DNA of 64,000 bases. Source: Mycobacterium sp. ST-F2 (lineage in GTDB: Bacteria; Actinomycetota; Actinomycetes; Mycobacteriales; Mycobacteriaceae). The notes below the pieces were generated by a model. The model was not told where the DNA came from. It saw only the letters and a list, made by a program, of their open reading frames with translations, and did no database searches. A program made the position numbers and the translations under genes. Below are positions 23,574 through 31,041 of this stretch, piece by piece. The stretch is from NCBI RefSeq assembly GCF_001905655.1, contig NZ_JMHT01000007.1, positions 62,001 through 126,000 of the forward strand, read 5' to 3'. Each line of letters opens with the position of its first letter. Within the stretch, counting starts at the first letter, position 1.

Positions 23574-24626
23574 ATGATCACCAGCGAGCACGGCAATCTG
23601 CTGCAAGCAGATGTCGAAGCGTTGGTGAATACGGTGAACACCGTTGGCGTCATGGGCAAGGGGATCGCCTTACAGTTCAAGCGGGCCTACCCGGCTATGT
23701 TCAAAGCCTACGAACGTGCGTGCAAGAACGGCGAAGTGCAGCTCGGTCACATGCATGTCTGGGAGACCGGCGCTCTGGACGGCCCGCAGTTCGTTGTCAA
23801 CTTTCCTACCAAAGGCCACTGGCGGGCCCCGTCGCGATTGACCGATGTTGATGCAGGTCTCGATGACCTCGTCAGCGTAGTGCGAAAGTACGGGATCGGA
23901 TCTATCGCGATTCCGCCCCTTGGGTGCGGCAATGGTGGACTCGACTGGGCGGATGTGGAGCCGCTGATCGTCCGGGCTTTCGCAGATCTGCCCAGCGTTG
24001 AGGTCAAGCTGTATCCGCCGCAAGGCGCACCTGCTGCTGCTGAAATGCCAAACGCTACTGTCCGGCCAGCAATGACCACTGGGCGCGCGGCGCTCGTGTC
24101 ATTGCTAGCGCGCTACTCGCGCCTTGCGGTCGGGGCGACACCAATCGAGCTTCAAAAGCTGATGTACTTCTTGCAAGCTGCTGGCGAACCGTTGAACCTG
24201 AACTTTCAGCCAGGTCACTACGGGCCGTACGCGGACAACCTGCGACACGTGCTGTCCACCGTTGAAGGGCATTTCATCACCGGATACGGCGACGGAAGTT
24301 CACGGGTGCTGGAAGCCGAGGCGATGAAGGCATTGCCGGGCGCGGAGGACGAGGCGAGCCGTGTCCTCGCTGACAACGTCGAGACCCGCGACCGCGTCGA
24401 GGAGGTGATGCGGGCGATCGACGGGTTCGAGTCGCGGTATGGCATGGAGCTGCTGGCGTCGGTGCATTGGGTGGCATCACACGATGCCACAGCCGCTGCT
24501 GACTGGCGCAAAGCGATGGAGCAGGTGCATCAATGGTCGCCGCGAAAGAAGCAGACATTTACTGCCGAACACATCGAGGTGGCCTGGAACGCGCTGCGTG
24601 ATCGGGAGCTTATAGCGTCGTCGTGA
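23574..24626 (+). CDS. darG: DarG-type macrodomain antitoxin (DNA ADP-ribosylglycohydrolase)
   Basis: This protein of about 350 aa has an N-terminal macrodomain: 'GNLLQADVEALVNTVNTVG', then VMGKGIALQFKRAYP (Lys29 and Asn22 are the conserved catalytic region), and PPLGCGNGGLDW. It removes ADP-ribose from thymidine. The C-terminal half ('IELQKLMYFLQAAGEPLNLNF', 'GHYGPYADNLRHVL' in pieces) is the DUF4065-like domain that binds and inhibits DarT. ATG 23574 is chosen because GGAG lies 9 nt before it and homologues start MITxxxGNLL; ATG 23559 is possible. It is the last gene of the operon, 19 nt after darT. Confidence 0.92.
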   Translation: MITSEHGNLLQADVEALVNTVNTVGVMGKGIALQFKRAYPAMFKAYERACKNGEVQLGHMHVWETGALDGPQFVVNFPTKGHWRAPSRLTDVDAGLDDLVSVVRKYGIGSIAIPPLGCGNGGLDWADVEPLIVRAFADLPSVEVKLYPPQGAPAAAEMPNATVRPAMTTGRAALVSLLARYSRLAVGATPIELQKLMYFLQAAGEPLNLNFQPGHYGPYADNLRHVLSTVEGHFITGYGDGSSRVLEAEAMKALPGAEDEASRVLADNVETRDRVEEVMRAIDGFESRYGMELLASVHWVASHDATAAADWRKAMEQVHQWSPRKKQTFTAEHIEVAWNALRDRELIASS

Positions 24627-24806
24627 CCGCGAGGTGGGTTCGCTTAACCGCTACGCCGAGTGGGCCAGTTGCAGAGAGGACCGAGCGATGATGACGCTGA
24701 GTCATGTTGCGCGGGAACGTAGTTCACGGCCTGAGTCTGAATGTGCCTACGAGACCAGCTGACGCGTTGATTGTTCGTGTGTTACGACGGTGCGAGGAGG
24801 AATCGT
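24627..24806. other. Convergent gap between darG and the type VII toxin cassette
   Basis: This 180-nt spacer separates the stop of darG from the stop of the minus-strand immunity-like gene. I found no strong hairpin. A 24-codon frame at 24688-24762 has no convincing ribosome-binding site and is not called. Confidence 0.4.
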
Positions 24807-25070
24807 CTACGACGGCCATTGTGCGATTCGGGCCGAATTGACTTGACTTAGAATGCCGCTGACTACGCGTCCATACTCCGTAGGCTCCCATTCATCGTCC
24901 AGATTATCTGTCAACTCGTCGGAGAGGCTTGACACCAGCGTTTCTGCATCTGAACGAGTGATGACCTTTGACGCCTGAATTCTGTTCAGCAATGCGGCGT
25001 TTCGGCGGCCAAGGATGTCGCGGAGCGCGTCCGCTTGCGAGCTTGTCAGAAAGCCAAAAGAACTATCCAC
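24807..25070 (-). CDS. Putative immunity protein of the type VII toxin
   Basis: This 87-aa acidic protein, with no recognised family, contains 'LTSSQADALRDILGRRNAALLNRIQ' in two parts, 'VSSLSDELTDNLDDEWEPTEYG' likewise, and a short tail. It is the last gene of the minus-strand cassette. The GTG start overlaps the 3' end of the toxin gene by 8 nt (GTG GAT AG...). Position, small size and acidity are those of an immunity protein for the toxin encoded directly upstream, as in cpnT with its immunity gene. Function rests on context only. Confidence 0.6.
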   Translation of the reverse strand: MDSSFGFLTSSQADALRDILGRRNAALLNRIQASKVITRSDAETLVSSLSDELTDNLDDEWEPTEYGRVVSGILSQVNSARIAQWPS

Positions 25071-26328
25071 CTGTTCCTCCCGTGCCGCTGCTGTTGTTTG
25101 CCCAGCCAGTGATTACTCTGCCATCCTGATTTACCACGACTGTCGCATTTTCCCCGGTGTAACGGTAACTAACTCGCCCCTGTGAATCCACGAGCCTTTC
25201 GACGTCTCGGACTGGGTTCTGGAATGCGTCTTCCAACGCATCCCTGCGTACCCCAACGCCACCGTCTCGCCCAGCGATTTGCTCTTCGGCGTGTTTTGTG
25301 TAGCCACTGATTCCCTTGGGTGAACCCTCTGGAATTGAGACACGTGGGCCTAGAGTTCCGCCTTCGTGCTTGCTCTTTCGTCCGAGGTTCTTGATGCGTT
25401 CCAGTTTCTTCCGTACGCCGGCGACATCGTGAACCTTCTTGACGCCTGACGAGATGTTCTTGGAGATTTTCCAGGATTCGATGATCCCACGGATGATCCC
25501 GGCGTATTTCTTGATCGATGCGGCGGCCTTGGCGGTCGCGGCAAAGGCACCGACTCCGGCGCTGAGGAATGCGGTCGCGATGCCGATGGCGGCGCTGATC
25601 GCGAGCTCCTCAACAAGGTCTTCGACAGTTTCTTTCATCTTGGTTCGGAGGTCATCGAGCGACGTCTTGTATTCGGAGCACGACTGGGCCAGTTCAGCGC
25701 AGCTGCCGAGGATCGCATCGGCAGCTTGGTGCAGCTCGTCCAGGTCTTTGACGATGAAATCGACCTCGGGGGACTTGGTGTCCCGGAACTTGGCAGCATT
25801 ACCGCTGAGTGCCTGCACCACGGCCGTGGTGCCTGGACCCGTCGCGAGCTGATTCCAGGCAGTTGACGCCTTGTCGAGCTTGTCGGTGTCACCGTCGGGC
25901 ACGGGGATACCGATGTGTTCGAGCACGCCGATGTTCTCGATCAAGCCGGTCCCGGGGCCACCCGCCGATGGCGGGGCAGTCAGTTCTCCGGCGACACTAG
26001 CGGGGTCGGCGGGACGCACCGGCGGCGCGCCATTTTGCGACGGGTGCGCGTTGTACTCGGCCATCGCGTGGTTGTAGCCGGCCTGGATGATGACGCCACC
26101 GTAGTTCTCCAGCGCCTTCGTCAGGTCGTTCACCGCACCGAGCACATCAGTGGCACGGCTGTCGTAGGACTGCGCCCACGCTTTACCGTCGTCGGTGCTG
26201 CCGGCCATCGACCCGGTCTCGCCCAGAGTTGCGACGCTGGTTTTGAACGCGTTGTAGACGGTGCCGGCCTTTTCGTACAGGCCCTTGCCAACGTCGTAGT
26301 AAGTCTGTGGATCGACGTCTTGAGTCAC
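25063..26328 (-). CDS. Type VII secretion polymorphic toxin (CpnT-like organisation, different C-terminal toxin)
   Basis: Residues 1-95 of this 421-aa protein are a helical WXG-like leader ('YYDVGKGLYEKAGTVYNAF'). A Pro/Gly-rich linker (97-130), another helical region (150-240), a hydrophobic stretch (about 242-270) and a basic segment follow. The last 100 residues form a separate module: 'SGYTKHAEEQIAGRDGG' (His346), 'LEDAFQNPVRDVE', then 'YRYTGENATVVVNQDGR' and a Gly/Ser tail. This resembles DUF4258/BECR-type RNase toxins of polymorphic systems; no TNT NAD-glycohydrolase domain is apparent. Start is GTG, overlapping the EsxE-like stop. It is probably exported with the two WXG100 proteins and used against competitors or host cells. 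Confidence 0.75.
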   Translation of the reverse strand: MTQDVDPQTYYDVGKGLYEKAGTVYNAFKTSVATLGETGSMAGSTDDGKAWAQSYDSRATDVLGAVNDLTKALENYGGVIIQAGYNHAMAEYNAHPSQNGAPPVRPADPASVAGELTAPPSAGGPGTGLIENIGVLEHIGIPVPDGDTDKLDKASTAWNQLATGPGTTAVVQALSGNAAKFRDTKSPEVDFIVKDLDELHQAADAILGSCAELAQSCSEYKTSLDDLRTKMKETVEDLVEELAISAAIGIATAFLSAGVGAFAATAKAAASIKKYAGIIRGIIESWKISKNISSGVKKVHDVAGVRKKLERIKNLGRKSKHEGGTLGPRVSIPEGSPKGISGYTKHAEEQIAGRDGGVGVRRDALEDAFQNPVRDVERLVDSQGRVSYRYTGENATVVVNQDGRVITGWANNSSGTGGTGG

Positions 26329-26612
26329 GTCAGCATCGCCACGTTCATGGCAGCCGCGTCGGTGTAGTTACGGTGCGCGTTGTGGGCGGCTTCCCGTAAA
26401 CCCGTTAGCGCCTCACGCATTTCGGCGGCTGCCGCTACCCATTTGTCGTGCTGTGCCCGGTGTGCGTCGGCGGCATCGCCGGACCAGGTGGTGTGGAGGT
26501 GGGCGATCTGTCCGTCGATCCGAGCGGTGACGACTTCAGCGTGTCGTTCGAACGCTTGCAGTTTCTCGACGAATCGCTCGAGTTCGTTCAGCTCCACCTT
26601 GTACCGCATCAC
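26325..26612 (-). CDS. WXG100 protein, EsxE-like
   Basis: This 95-aa helical-hairpin protein has the W-x-G turn TWSGDAADAH (WSG at 43-45) and a C-terminus 'AHRNYTDAAAMNVAM' that closely resembles what I remember of M. tuberculosis EsxE. It should pair with the EsxF-like neighbour as a type VII secretion substrate or chaperone pair for the downstream toxin. Start is GTG 26612, with ATG at the next codon as an alternative. It overlaps both neighbours by 4 nt. Confidence 0.82.
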   Translation of the reverse strand: MMRYKVELNELERFVEKLQAFERHAEVVTARIDGQIAHLHTTWSGDAADAHRAQHDKWVAAAAEMREALTGLREAAHNAHRNYTDAAAMNVAMLT

Positions 26613-26932
26613 AGCCCCATTTCGGTCGTGATGGCGGGCGATGCGGATTGCACCACGTGCGCGGATTCTTCGTCCTGCTGCGCGTAGAGGACGGCAGCCT
26701 GATTCAGCTTTTCCGCGGATTCGGCCACCGACTGAACGACCTTGATGGCTCCGTCATGCCACTGCTCCCATAGCGCGGCGTACGCAGCGGCGGCCGAACC
26801 CTTCCACCCGTGGGCGATGTCCTGCCACTCCCGCTCCAGACGCGTCAGTTCCTCTTGAAGCTCTGTAGCGTCACCGCTCACGCCTTGAGCTGCCTGCAAC
26901 GCCACCTCGGCGTCGACCGTCAGCTGTTTCAT
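26609..26932 (-). CDS. WXG100 protein, EsxF-like
   Basis: This 107-aa protein starts MKQLTVDAEVALQAA, has WKG at 43-45 ('GWKGSAAAAYAALWEQWHDGA' in part) and a C-terminal YAQQD at 83-87 that fits the YxxxD/E type VII export signal. It resembles M. tuberculosis EsxF. ATG 26932 is chosen because GGGGGG lies just upstream and the fold starts there; an upstream extension to 27004 looks non-coding. It is first in the four-gene esxF-esxE-toxin-immunity-like operon. Confidence 0.82.
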   Translation of the reverse strand: MKQLTVDAEVALQAAQGVSGDATELQEELTRLEREWQDIAHGWKGSAAAAYAALWEQWHDGAIKVVQSVAESAEKLNQAAVLYAQQDEESAHVVQSASPAITTEMGL

Positions 26933-27123
26933 TACGCCCCCCAGTTGGCGAAACAAGTGCCGAATAACAGCGTAAGTGCTCCCGCGGACCCCCCACTGCA
27001 CCAAAATTCAGTCAGGCGTAGCGCAGCTGGACCCAGTGGGCCGCCAACGAAGGTGCATGGGGTCGTCGGTGAGCCGTCCTGTGTGCCAAGTGGGCACTGC
27101 TACTACGGTTGCTTGAGTGTCGG
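26933..27123 (-). promoter_or_regulatory. Upstream region of the type VII toxin cassette
   Basis: This 191-nt gap lies between the 3' end of the helicase gene (same strand) and the EsxF-like ATG. It includes the G-rich ribosome-binding site next to 26933. TGTTAT on the minus strand at about 26965-26975 is a weak -10 candidate. No hairpin is obvious after the helicase stop. Confidence 0.3.
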
Positions 27124-29202
27124 CTATCCGAGAAATTCGCTGGGCTGGCCGTTCCACGTGACGACCAGGTCCTCCCGCGCACGTGTGCACGCCACGAACA
27201 GCAGGCTGCGTTCGCGCAGTAGGTCCAGCGCGTGGGCCTGTTTGTCAACGTCGGCCGCCCGCACCGCGTTCGGCAATGGCACGGCACCATCGCTGACACC
27301 GGCGACTACGACACACCGGAATTCCAGTCCCTTCATCCGGTGCATCGTTCCCACTGACACTGAGTCGCCGCCCGAATTCGCGAGGGCGCGCACAGCGATG
27401 TTCCTGGACCGCAGTTCATCGGTGATGCGCTCGGCGTATGAGTTGGTGCGCGCTGCGATGCCGATTTCACTTGCGGTCACGTCACCCTGCAGCCAGCCTG
27501 CGACCGTGTCCGCGATGAACGACAACTCTTGCTGGCGGCTGGTGAATCCGCGCAGCGTCGGTGCCTCGCCGTGGACCTCCGATCGGCAGCCAGCAAGGGT
27601 GTCGAGTCCTTCGTCGAGGTCGTCGATCGGCTCGCCGCGCATCATGCCCAGGCTCCATGCCAGGATCTCGGCTGTCGTGCGGTAGTTGACGTTCAGCCGG
27701 CTAGACCTGCCGGCGATATGGATGCCGAGTGACCGCAGGCTCGCGTAGTTGTTATAGATCCGCTGGTGTGAATCGGCGGCGATCAACATGTCGTCGGTGC
27801 CGACTGGGGCAACGGCACGCAGCAGGCGCCACTGCATCGGGCTGAGGTCTTGCCCCTCGTCGACCACTACGTGTCGGAATGGCTTGGTGCCTTTTGCCTT
27901 CGCTATCCGGACTGCCTCGCGTAGCACGGTCGCGTGCGTCCAGAGCTTGCGTTCGCGCAGCGTGACGTCGAAGGCATCCATAATTTTCCATACCGCTTGG
28001 CGCTGTCGGCCGGACAGCGCGACACCTCGACCCGAGCGTCGCGCGTCGAGGTAGTCGTCCTGCGTTTCCAGATTCTGCGCGAGCACAACGTCACGCCATT
28101 CTTGGCTGACGAAGGCCGGTGTGAACCCTGCGCCGCGCTGCTCAATGACTTCTTGCCACAGCCCCGCCTGTTGAGCGTCATTGATGATGGTCAGGTGTCC
28201 GTGTTGCTCGCGAACCAGCTGATTGGCGAGTTTGTCGATGTGCAAGATGTCAATTCTGTTGCGAGCATTGGTGTCTCGGCCGGGTGAATCTGCGAGAAGG
28301 AGGAGGCTTGCGTCCAACGCGGCCGACAGTGTGGACGTGAACGTTGTGAGGAGTACACGTCCGTCATTGCGTTCTGCGAGTCGATAGGCCCGGTGCAGCG
28401 CGACGACGGTCTTGCCGGTTCCGGGGCCGCCGGTCACTCGGGCGGGGCCGGAAAATTGCTTGTCCACCAACAACTGCTGGGTGGGGTGTAGGAACACTCG
28501 CCAGAGGTCTAGAGGGCGTTCGAACACCGCCATCAACTCGTCAGGCCCATCAACGACGACTATGCGACTGTTGGTGCGTTCCACGGCGGCGTCGACATCA
28601 TTGATGTCGATTTCCGTCGGAGTGTTGGCAGCGACCTCAGCCCAGACTTCATCGGGGGACAGGCCTGCGGCGAGACCGCATAGTACGTCCCACTGAGATT
28701 GCGGCAGAAGTGTTTTCGCTGCATCCAGTTGGGCGACCTCTGTAAGCGTGCGTGCAAACTTGATGACTGAATCATCGATGCCCAATTGGATCAGCACGCT
28801 GTCCTTGACGTGCGCGAAGATTGGTTCGGATGCCCTCTGCTCGGATTGCGTGGAGCTCAGCTCGTCCAGCGCCGTGACATCTCGGAGTTCGATGGCGCCT
28901 GTCGCCGAGTTGATAGATACCGAGCGGCGGGACGCCCATTCGTAGGCCTCGTCGTGCCCACGGACCGTCAGCAGCGTGTAGATGTCGCCGTCATCCTGCT
29001 TGAGCACGACCCCGCGCCAGTAGCCGTCGATCCGGATCGAGTGCAAGCGCTTGTCTCGTGCCGACTTGATCGGCTCCAGATGGATGCCGGTGTGTGTCGC
29101 CTCGGCGAACTTCCCGAAGACCTCACGGACCTTCGCGGCCACAGGTCGGTCCAGTTTCGCGAATTCGAGCAGGAAGTCTCTGTCGATGCCGAGTCGGGCC
29201 AT
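27124..29202 (-). CDS. UvrD/Rep-type helicase with N-terminal RelE-like domain
   Basis: Residues 5-92 of this 692-aa protein ('FAKLDRPVAAKVREVFGKF', 'LHSIRIDGYWRGVVL', 'IYTLLTVRGHDEAYEWA') read like a RelE/ParE-fold toxin module. The rest is a superfamily 1 helicase: Walker A GGPGTGKT, VVVDEGQDLSPMQW, NYRTTAEI, 'VGTMHRMKGLEF' and FVACTRAREDL. RelE-like/UvrD fusions occur in actinobacterial accessory regions, and the role is probably nucleic-acid processing in defence or stress. ATG has GAGGGAG upstream. It follows the unknown 170-aa gene by 18 nt on the same strand and is likely co-transcribed with it. Confidence 0.8.
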   Translation of the reverse strand: MARLGIDRDFLLEFAKLDRPVAAKVREVFGKFAEATHTGIHLEPIKSARDKRLHSIRIDGYWRGVVLKQDDGDIYTLLTVRGHDEAYEWASRRSVSINSATGAIELRDVTALDELSSTQSEQRASEPIFAHVKDSVLIQLGIDDSVIKFARTLTEVAQLDAAKTLLPQSQWDVLCGLAAGLSPDEVWAEVAANTPTEIDINDVDAAVERTNSRIVVVDGPDELMAVFERPLDLWRVFLHPTQQLLVDKQFSGPARVTGGPGTGKTVVALHRAYRLAERNDGRVLLTTFTSTLSAALDASLLLLADSPGRDTNARNRIDILHIDKLANQLVREQHGHLTIINDAQQAGLWQEVIEQRGAGFTPAFVSQEWRDVVLAQNLETQDDYLDARRSGRGVALSGRQRQAVWKIMDAFDVTLRERKLWTHATVLREAVRIAKAKGTKPFRHVVVDEGQDLSPMQWRLLRAVAPVGTDDMLIAADSHQRIYNNYASLRSLGIHIAGRSSRLNVNYRTTAEILAWSLGMMRGEPIDDLDEGLDTLAGCRSEVHGEAPTLRGFTSRQQELSFIADTVAGWLQGDVTASEIGIAARTNSYAERITDELRSRNIAVRALANSGGDSVSVGTMHRMKGLEFRCVVVAGVSDGAVPLPNAVRAADVDKQAHALDLLRERSLLFVACTRAREDLVVTWNGQPSEFLG

Positions 29203-29220
29203 TGCTGTATTTCAACTCCC

Positions 29221-29733
29221 TCAGTCGCACGAACCGCATATGCCGGTAACCGACAGTTGCATACCGCACTGACAGAAGTCGGCCTGCCTCCGTTTGTCGC
29301 GCGATCGGTCTTCCTGGCCGTGCCAGATTCGATTCGTCGGGTGCTCGACGTACCACGTGCCTTTCCGGGCACTGCGTCCACGGCCCGCGCCGTTGCCCGC
29401 GGCGTCGATGACTTCCGCTTCGGAGGTGAATCCAGTCGTGTACCCGTAATAGATATGCAAGTCGGGGAGGCCGTCTCGTCGGACGGCCCGAATGTATGGC
29501 TTGTCCGGCGAGGGAACGGCCCGGTAGTCGACGACGCCGACTCGGCCTGTGAATCGGCGGATGAATGGATGGTTTTCGGCGGGAATCCGCACCGCGGCCA
29601 TAGCTGCCACGAGTGAATCGGCTGAATCGGCAGATGTCATCGGTACCGGTGGCCCCCACATTCCTGTCGCTTCTGTCGGCAACCGACCGACGCCCCTCGA
29701 CTGTTCCGACGCTATCCGGATGACGGGGTGCAC
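29221..29733 (-). CDS. Hypothetical protein with C-terminal CxC...CxxC motif
   Basis: This frame of about 170 aa starts at GTG 29733, though ATG codons nearer 29640-29665 are equally plausible. The centre contains 'YIRAVRRDGLPDLHIYYGYTTGF' in two parts, and the end carries FCQCGMQL...CGSC, a likely zinc ribbon. I do not recognise the family. It lies directly upstream of the RelE-UvrD helicase gene and divergent from the HNH gene, so it may be a partner of the helicase. Reality as a gene is likely but not certain. Confidence 0.5.
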   Translation of the reverse strand: MHPVIRIASEQSRGVGRLPTEATGMWGPPVPMTSADSADSLVAAMAAVRIPAENHPFIRRFTGRVGVVDYRAVPSPDKPYIRAVRRDGLPDLHIYYGYTTGFTSEAEVIDAAGNGAGRGRSARKGTWYVEHPTNRIWHGQEDRSRDKRRQADFCQCGMQLSVTGICGSCD

Positions 29734-29785
29734 CGTTGCCAGGTCCGTTAATCTTCCCTGGAGTCAGTGGACTAGGGCGGAGGTC

Positions 29786-30427
29786 ATGGGCGAACACATG
29801 CGGCCGTCGGCGGACGGGTGTGGCGCCCTTGAAGCTGTATGCGCTGAGTTGGCTGCAAATGGCACCTTCGCCGCCCGGCACATCATCAGCAGTCGCTACC
29901 CGCACGCGCCCGTCGAGGCGGCGGCCCGCAGGTATTCCGATGCCCAGAAGCTCGCCGTGTTTCGTCGGGACGGATTCATCGATCGATACACCGGTCAGCG
30001 GCTCGTCAATCCGGGGGTGTTGCGCCTCATCCACGTTCTTTTGCCAGATGTGTTCCCCTTTCACCCGAACTGGAAGATGACTGAAACGCACATCGCGTTC
30101 TGGGAACTGCTGCCGACCATCGACCACGTCATTCCCGTTACCCGTGGTGGTGCGGATGACGAATCAAATTGGGTGACAACGTCAATGCGCACCAACAGAG
30201 CGAAGGACATGTGGACACTCGCCGAGTTGGGGTGGGACCTTCACCCCAAGGGCGATATCTCCGTGTGGGACGGGCTCACCGGCTGGTTCGTGAAGTACCT
30301 CACCGACAACCCGCTTCCGGGCGCAGACACGAACTCCCAGTACGTGCGGTCGTGGTTCAAGGTAAGTCGCTGCGATTCGGCGTTCGCGCCCAACTCGGCC
30401 AACCCCGTAGTCAACCAACAGCTCTGA
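29786..30427 (+). CDS. HNH endonuclease family protein
   Basis: This 213-aa protein has 'RYSDAQKLAVFRRDGFIDRY' followed by TGQRLV, then the HNH core 'TIDHVIPVTRGGADDESNWVT' (in pieces) and NRAKDMWTLAELGW. The first cysteines seen in many HNH zinc sites are replaced here (RYTGQRL), as in a known subfamily. ATG 29786 is preferred for its GGAGG ribosome-binding site; longer upstream readings overlap the divergent gene. It is the last gene of the island and is divergent from the unknown/helicase pair. Restriction of foreign DNA is plausible. Confidence 0.75.
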   Translation: MGEHMRPSADGCGALEAVCAELAANGTFAARHIISSRYPHAPVEAAARRYSDAQKLAVFRRDGFIDRYTGQRLVNPGVLRLIHVLLPDVFPFHPNWKMTETHIAFWELLPTIDHVIPVTRGGADDESNWVTTSMRTNRAKDMWTLAELGWDLHPKGDISVWDGLTGWFVKYLTDNPLPGADTNSQYVRSWFKVSRCDSAFAPNSANPVVNQQL

Positions 30428-30463
30428 CACGCATTCGCCCTATCGCGCGTGCGGGACCCCGGA

Positions 30464-30479
30464 TGCGTTCGCGAACGCA
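30464..30479. promoter_or_regulatory. 16-nt perfect palindrome
   Basis: TGCGTTCGCGAACGCA is fully self-complementary with no spacer. It lies between the HNH gene and the PPOX gene and could be a repressor site, or part of a termination region. No regulator is assigned. Confidence 0.35.
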
Positions 30480-30552
30480 ACTGGGTGGCGCAAATCCCGC
30501 CTGAATCTCGCCGTGCAGTTGCGGTCGTGGGCCGAATGTCCCGTAGTGGCCA

Positions 30553-30609
30553 CGAGATGGACGAAATGGTCGCTCGCGGGCACAGAAAGCGACCATTTCG
30601 TCAATCTCG
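30553..30609. repeat. Long near-perfect inverted repeat
   Basis: GACGAAATGGTCGCT at 30560-30574 is the exact reverse complement of 30588-30602 around a 13-nt loop. After one mismatch the pairing continues (CGAGAT at 30553-30558 with ATCTCG at 30604-30609), giving a stem of about 22 bp. There is no U-tract. It lies at the right island junction, upstream of the PPOX gene. It may be a factor-independent terminator, an operator, or a palindromic mobile or repetitive element. Confidence 0.7.
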
Positions 30610-30660
30610 GCGGGTGACCGGGGACGGGCTGGATGGGTGACCCTGGATTATGGTTGCGCC

Positions 30661-31041
30661 ATGGCCCTCACCTTCGCCGATGTCGCCACCGCGAACTACA
30701 TCCTGCTGACCACCTTCACCAAGGACGGTCGACCGAAGCCCACTGCCGTCTGGGCGGTCCCGGACGGGGACCGGCTGCTGGTCATCTCCGAGGCCAAGGC
30801 GTGGAAGGTCAAGCGGATTCGGAACACCCCGCGCGTCACGGTCGCCAAGTGCGACATGCGCGGCAACCCCAAGAGCGAGGCCGTCGAGGCCACGGCGGCC
30901 ATCTTGGACAAGTCGCAGCTCGGCACCGTCTACGACGGCATCGGCAAGCGCTACGGCTTGATCGGCAAGGCCTTCAACTTCTTCTCCAAGCTGCGCGGCG
31001 GCATGGAGAACAACGTCGCGCTGGAGTTGCGGGCCGCGTGA
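30661..31041 (+). CDS. PPOX-class F420-dependent enzyme (copy 1)
   Basis: This 126-aa split-barrel flavin/F420-binding protein has 'ILLTTFTKDGRPKPTAVWAV' and 'KVKRIRNTPRVTVAKCD', typical of the pyridoxamine 5'-phosphate oxidase-like family that uses F420 in mycobacteria. In M. tuberculosis a similar gene (Rv2061c) lies beside cobN, so this gene probably marks the right edge of the ancestral locus interrupted by the island. ATG 30661 fits the family start. The stop overlaps the purU GTG. A second copy follows purU. Confidence 0.85.
   Translation: MALTFADVATANYILLTTFTKDGRPKPTAVWAVPDGDRLLVISEAKAWKVKRIRNTPRVTVAKCDMRGNPKSEAVEATAAILDKSQLGTVYDGIGKRYGLIGKAFNFFSKLRGGMENNVALELRAA

Noticed and set aside
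24688..24762. A 24-codon frame between darG and the immunity-like gene
   Set aside because: No ribosome-binding site, no helix or motif, and no coupling to a neighbour.
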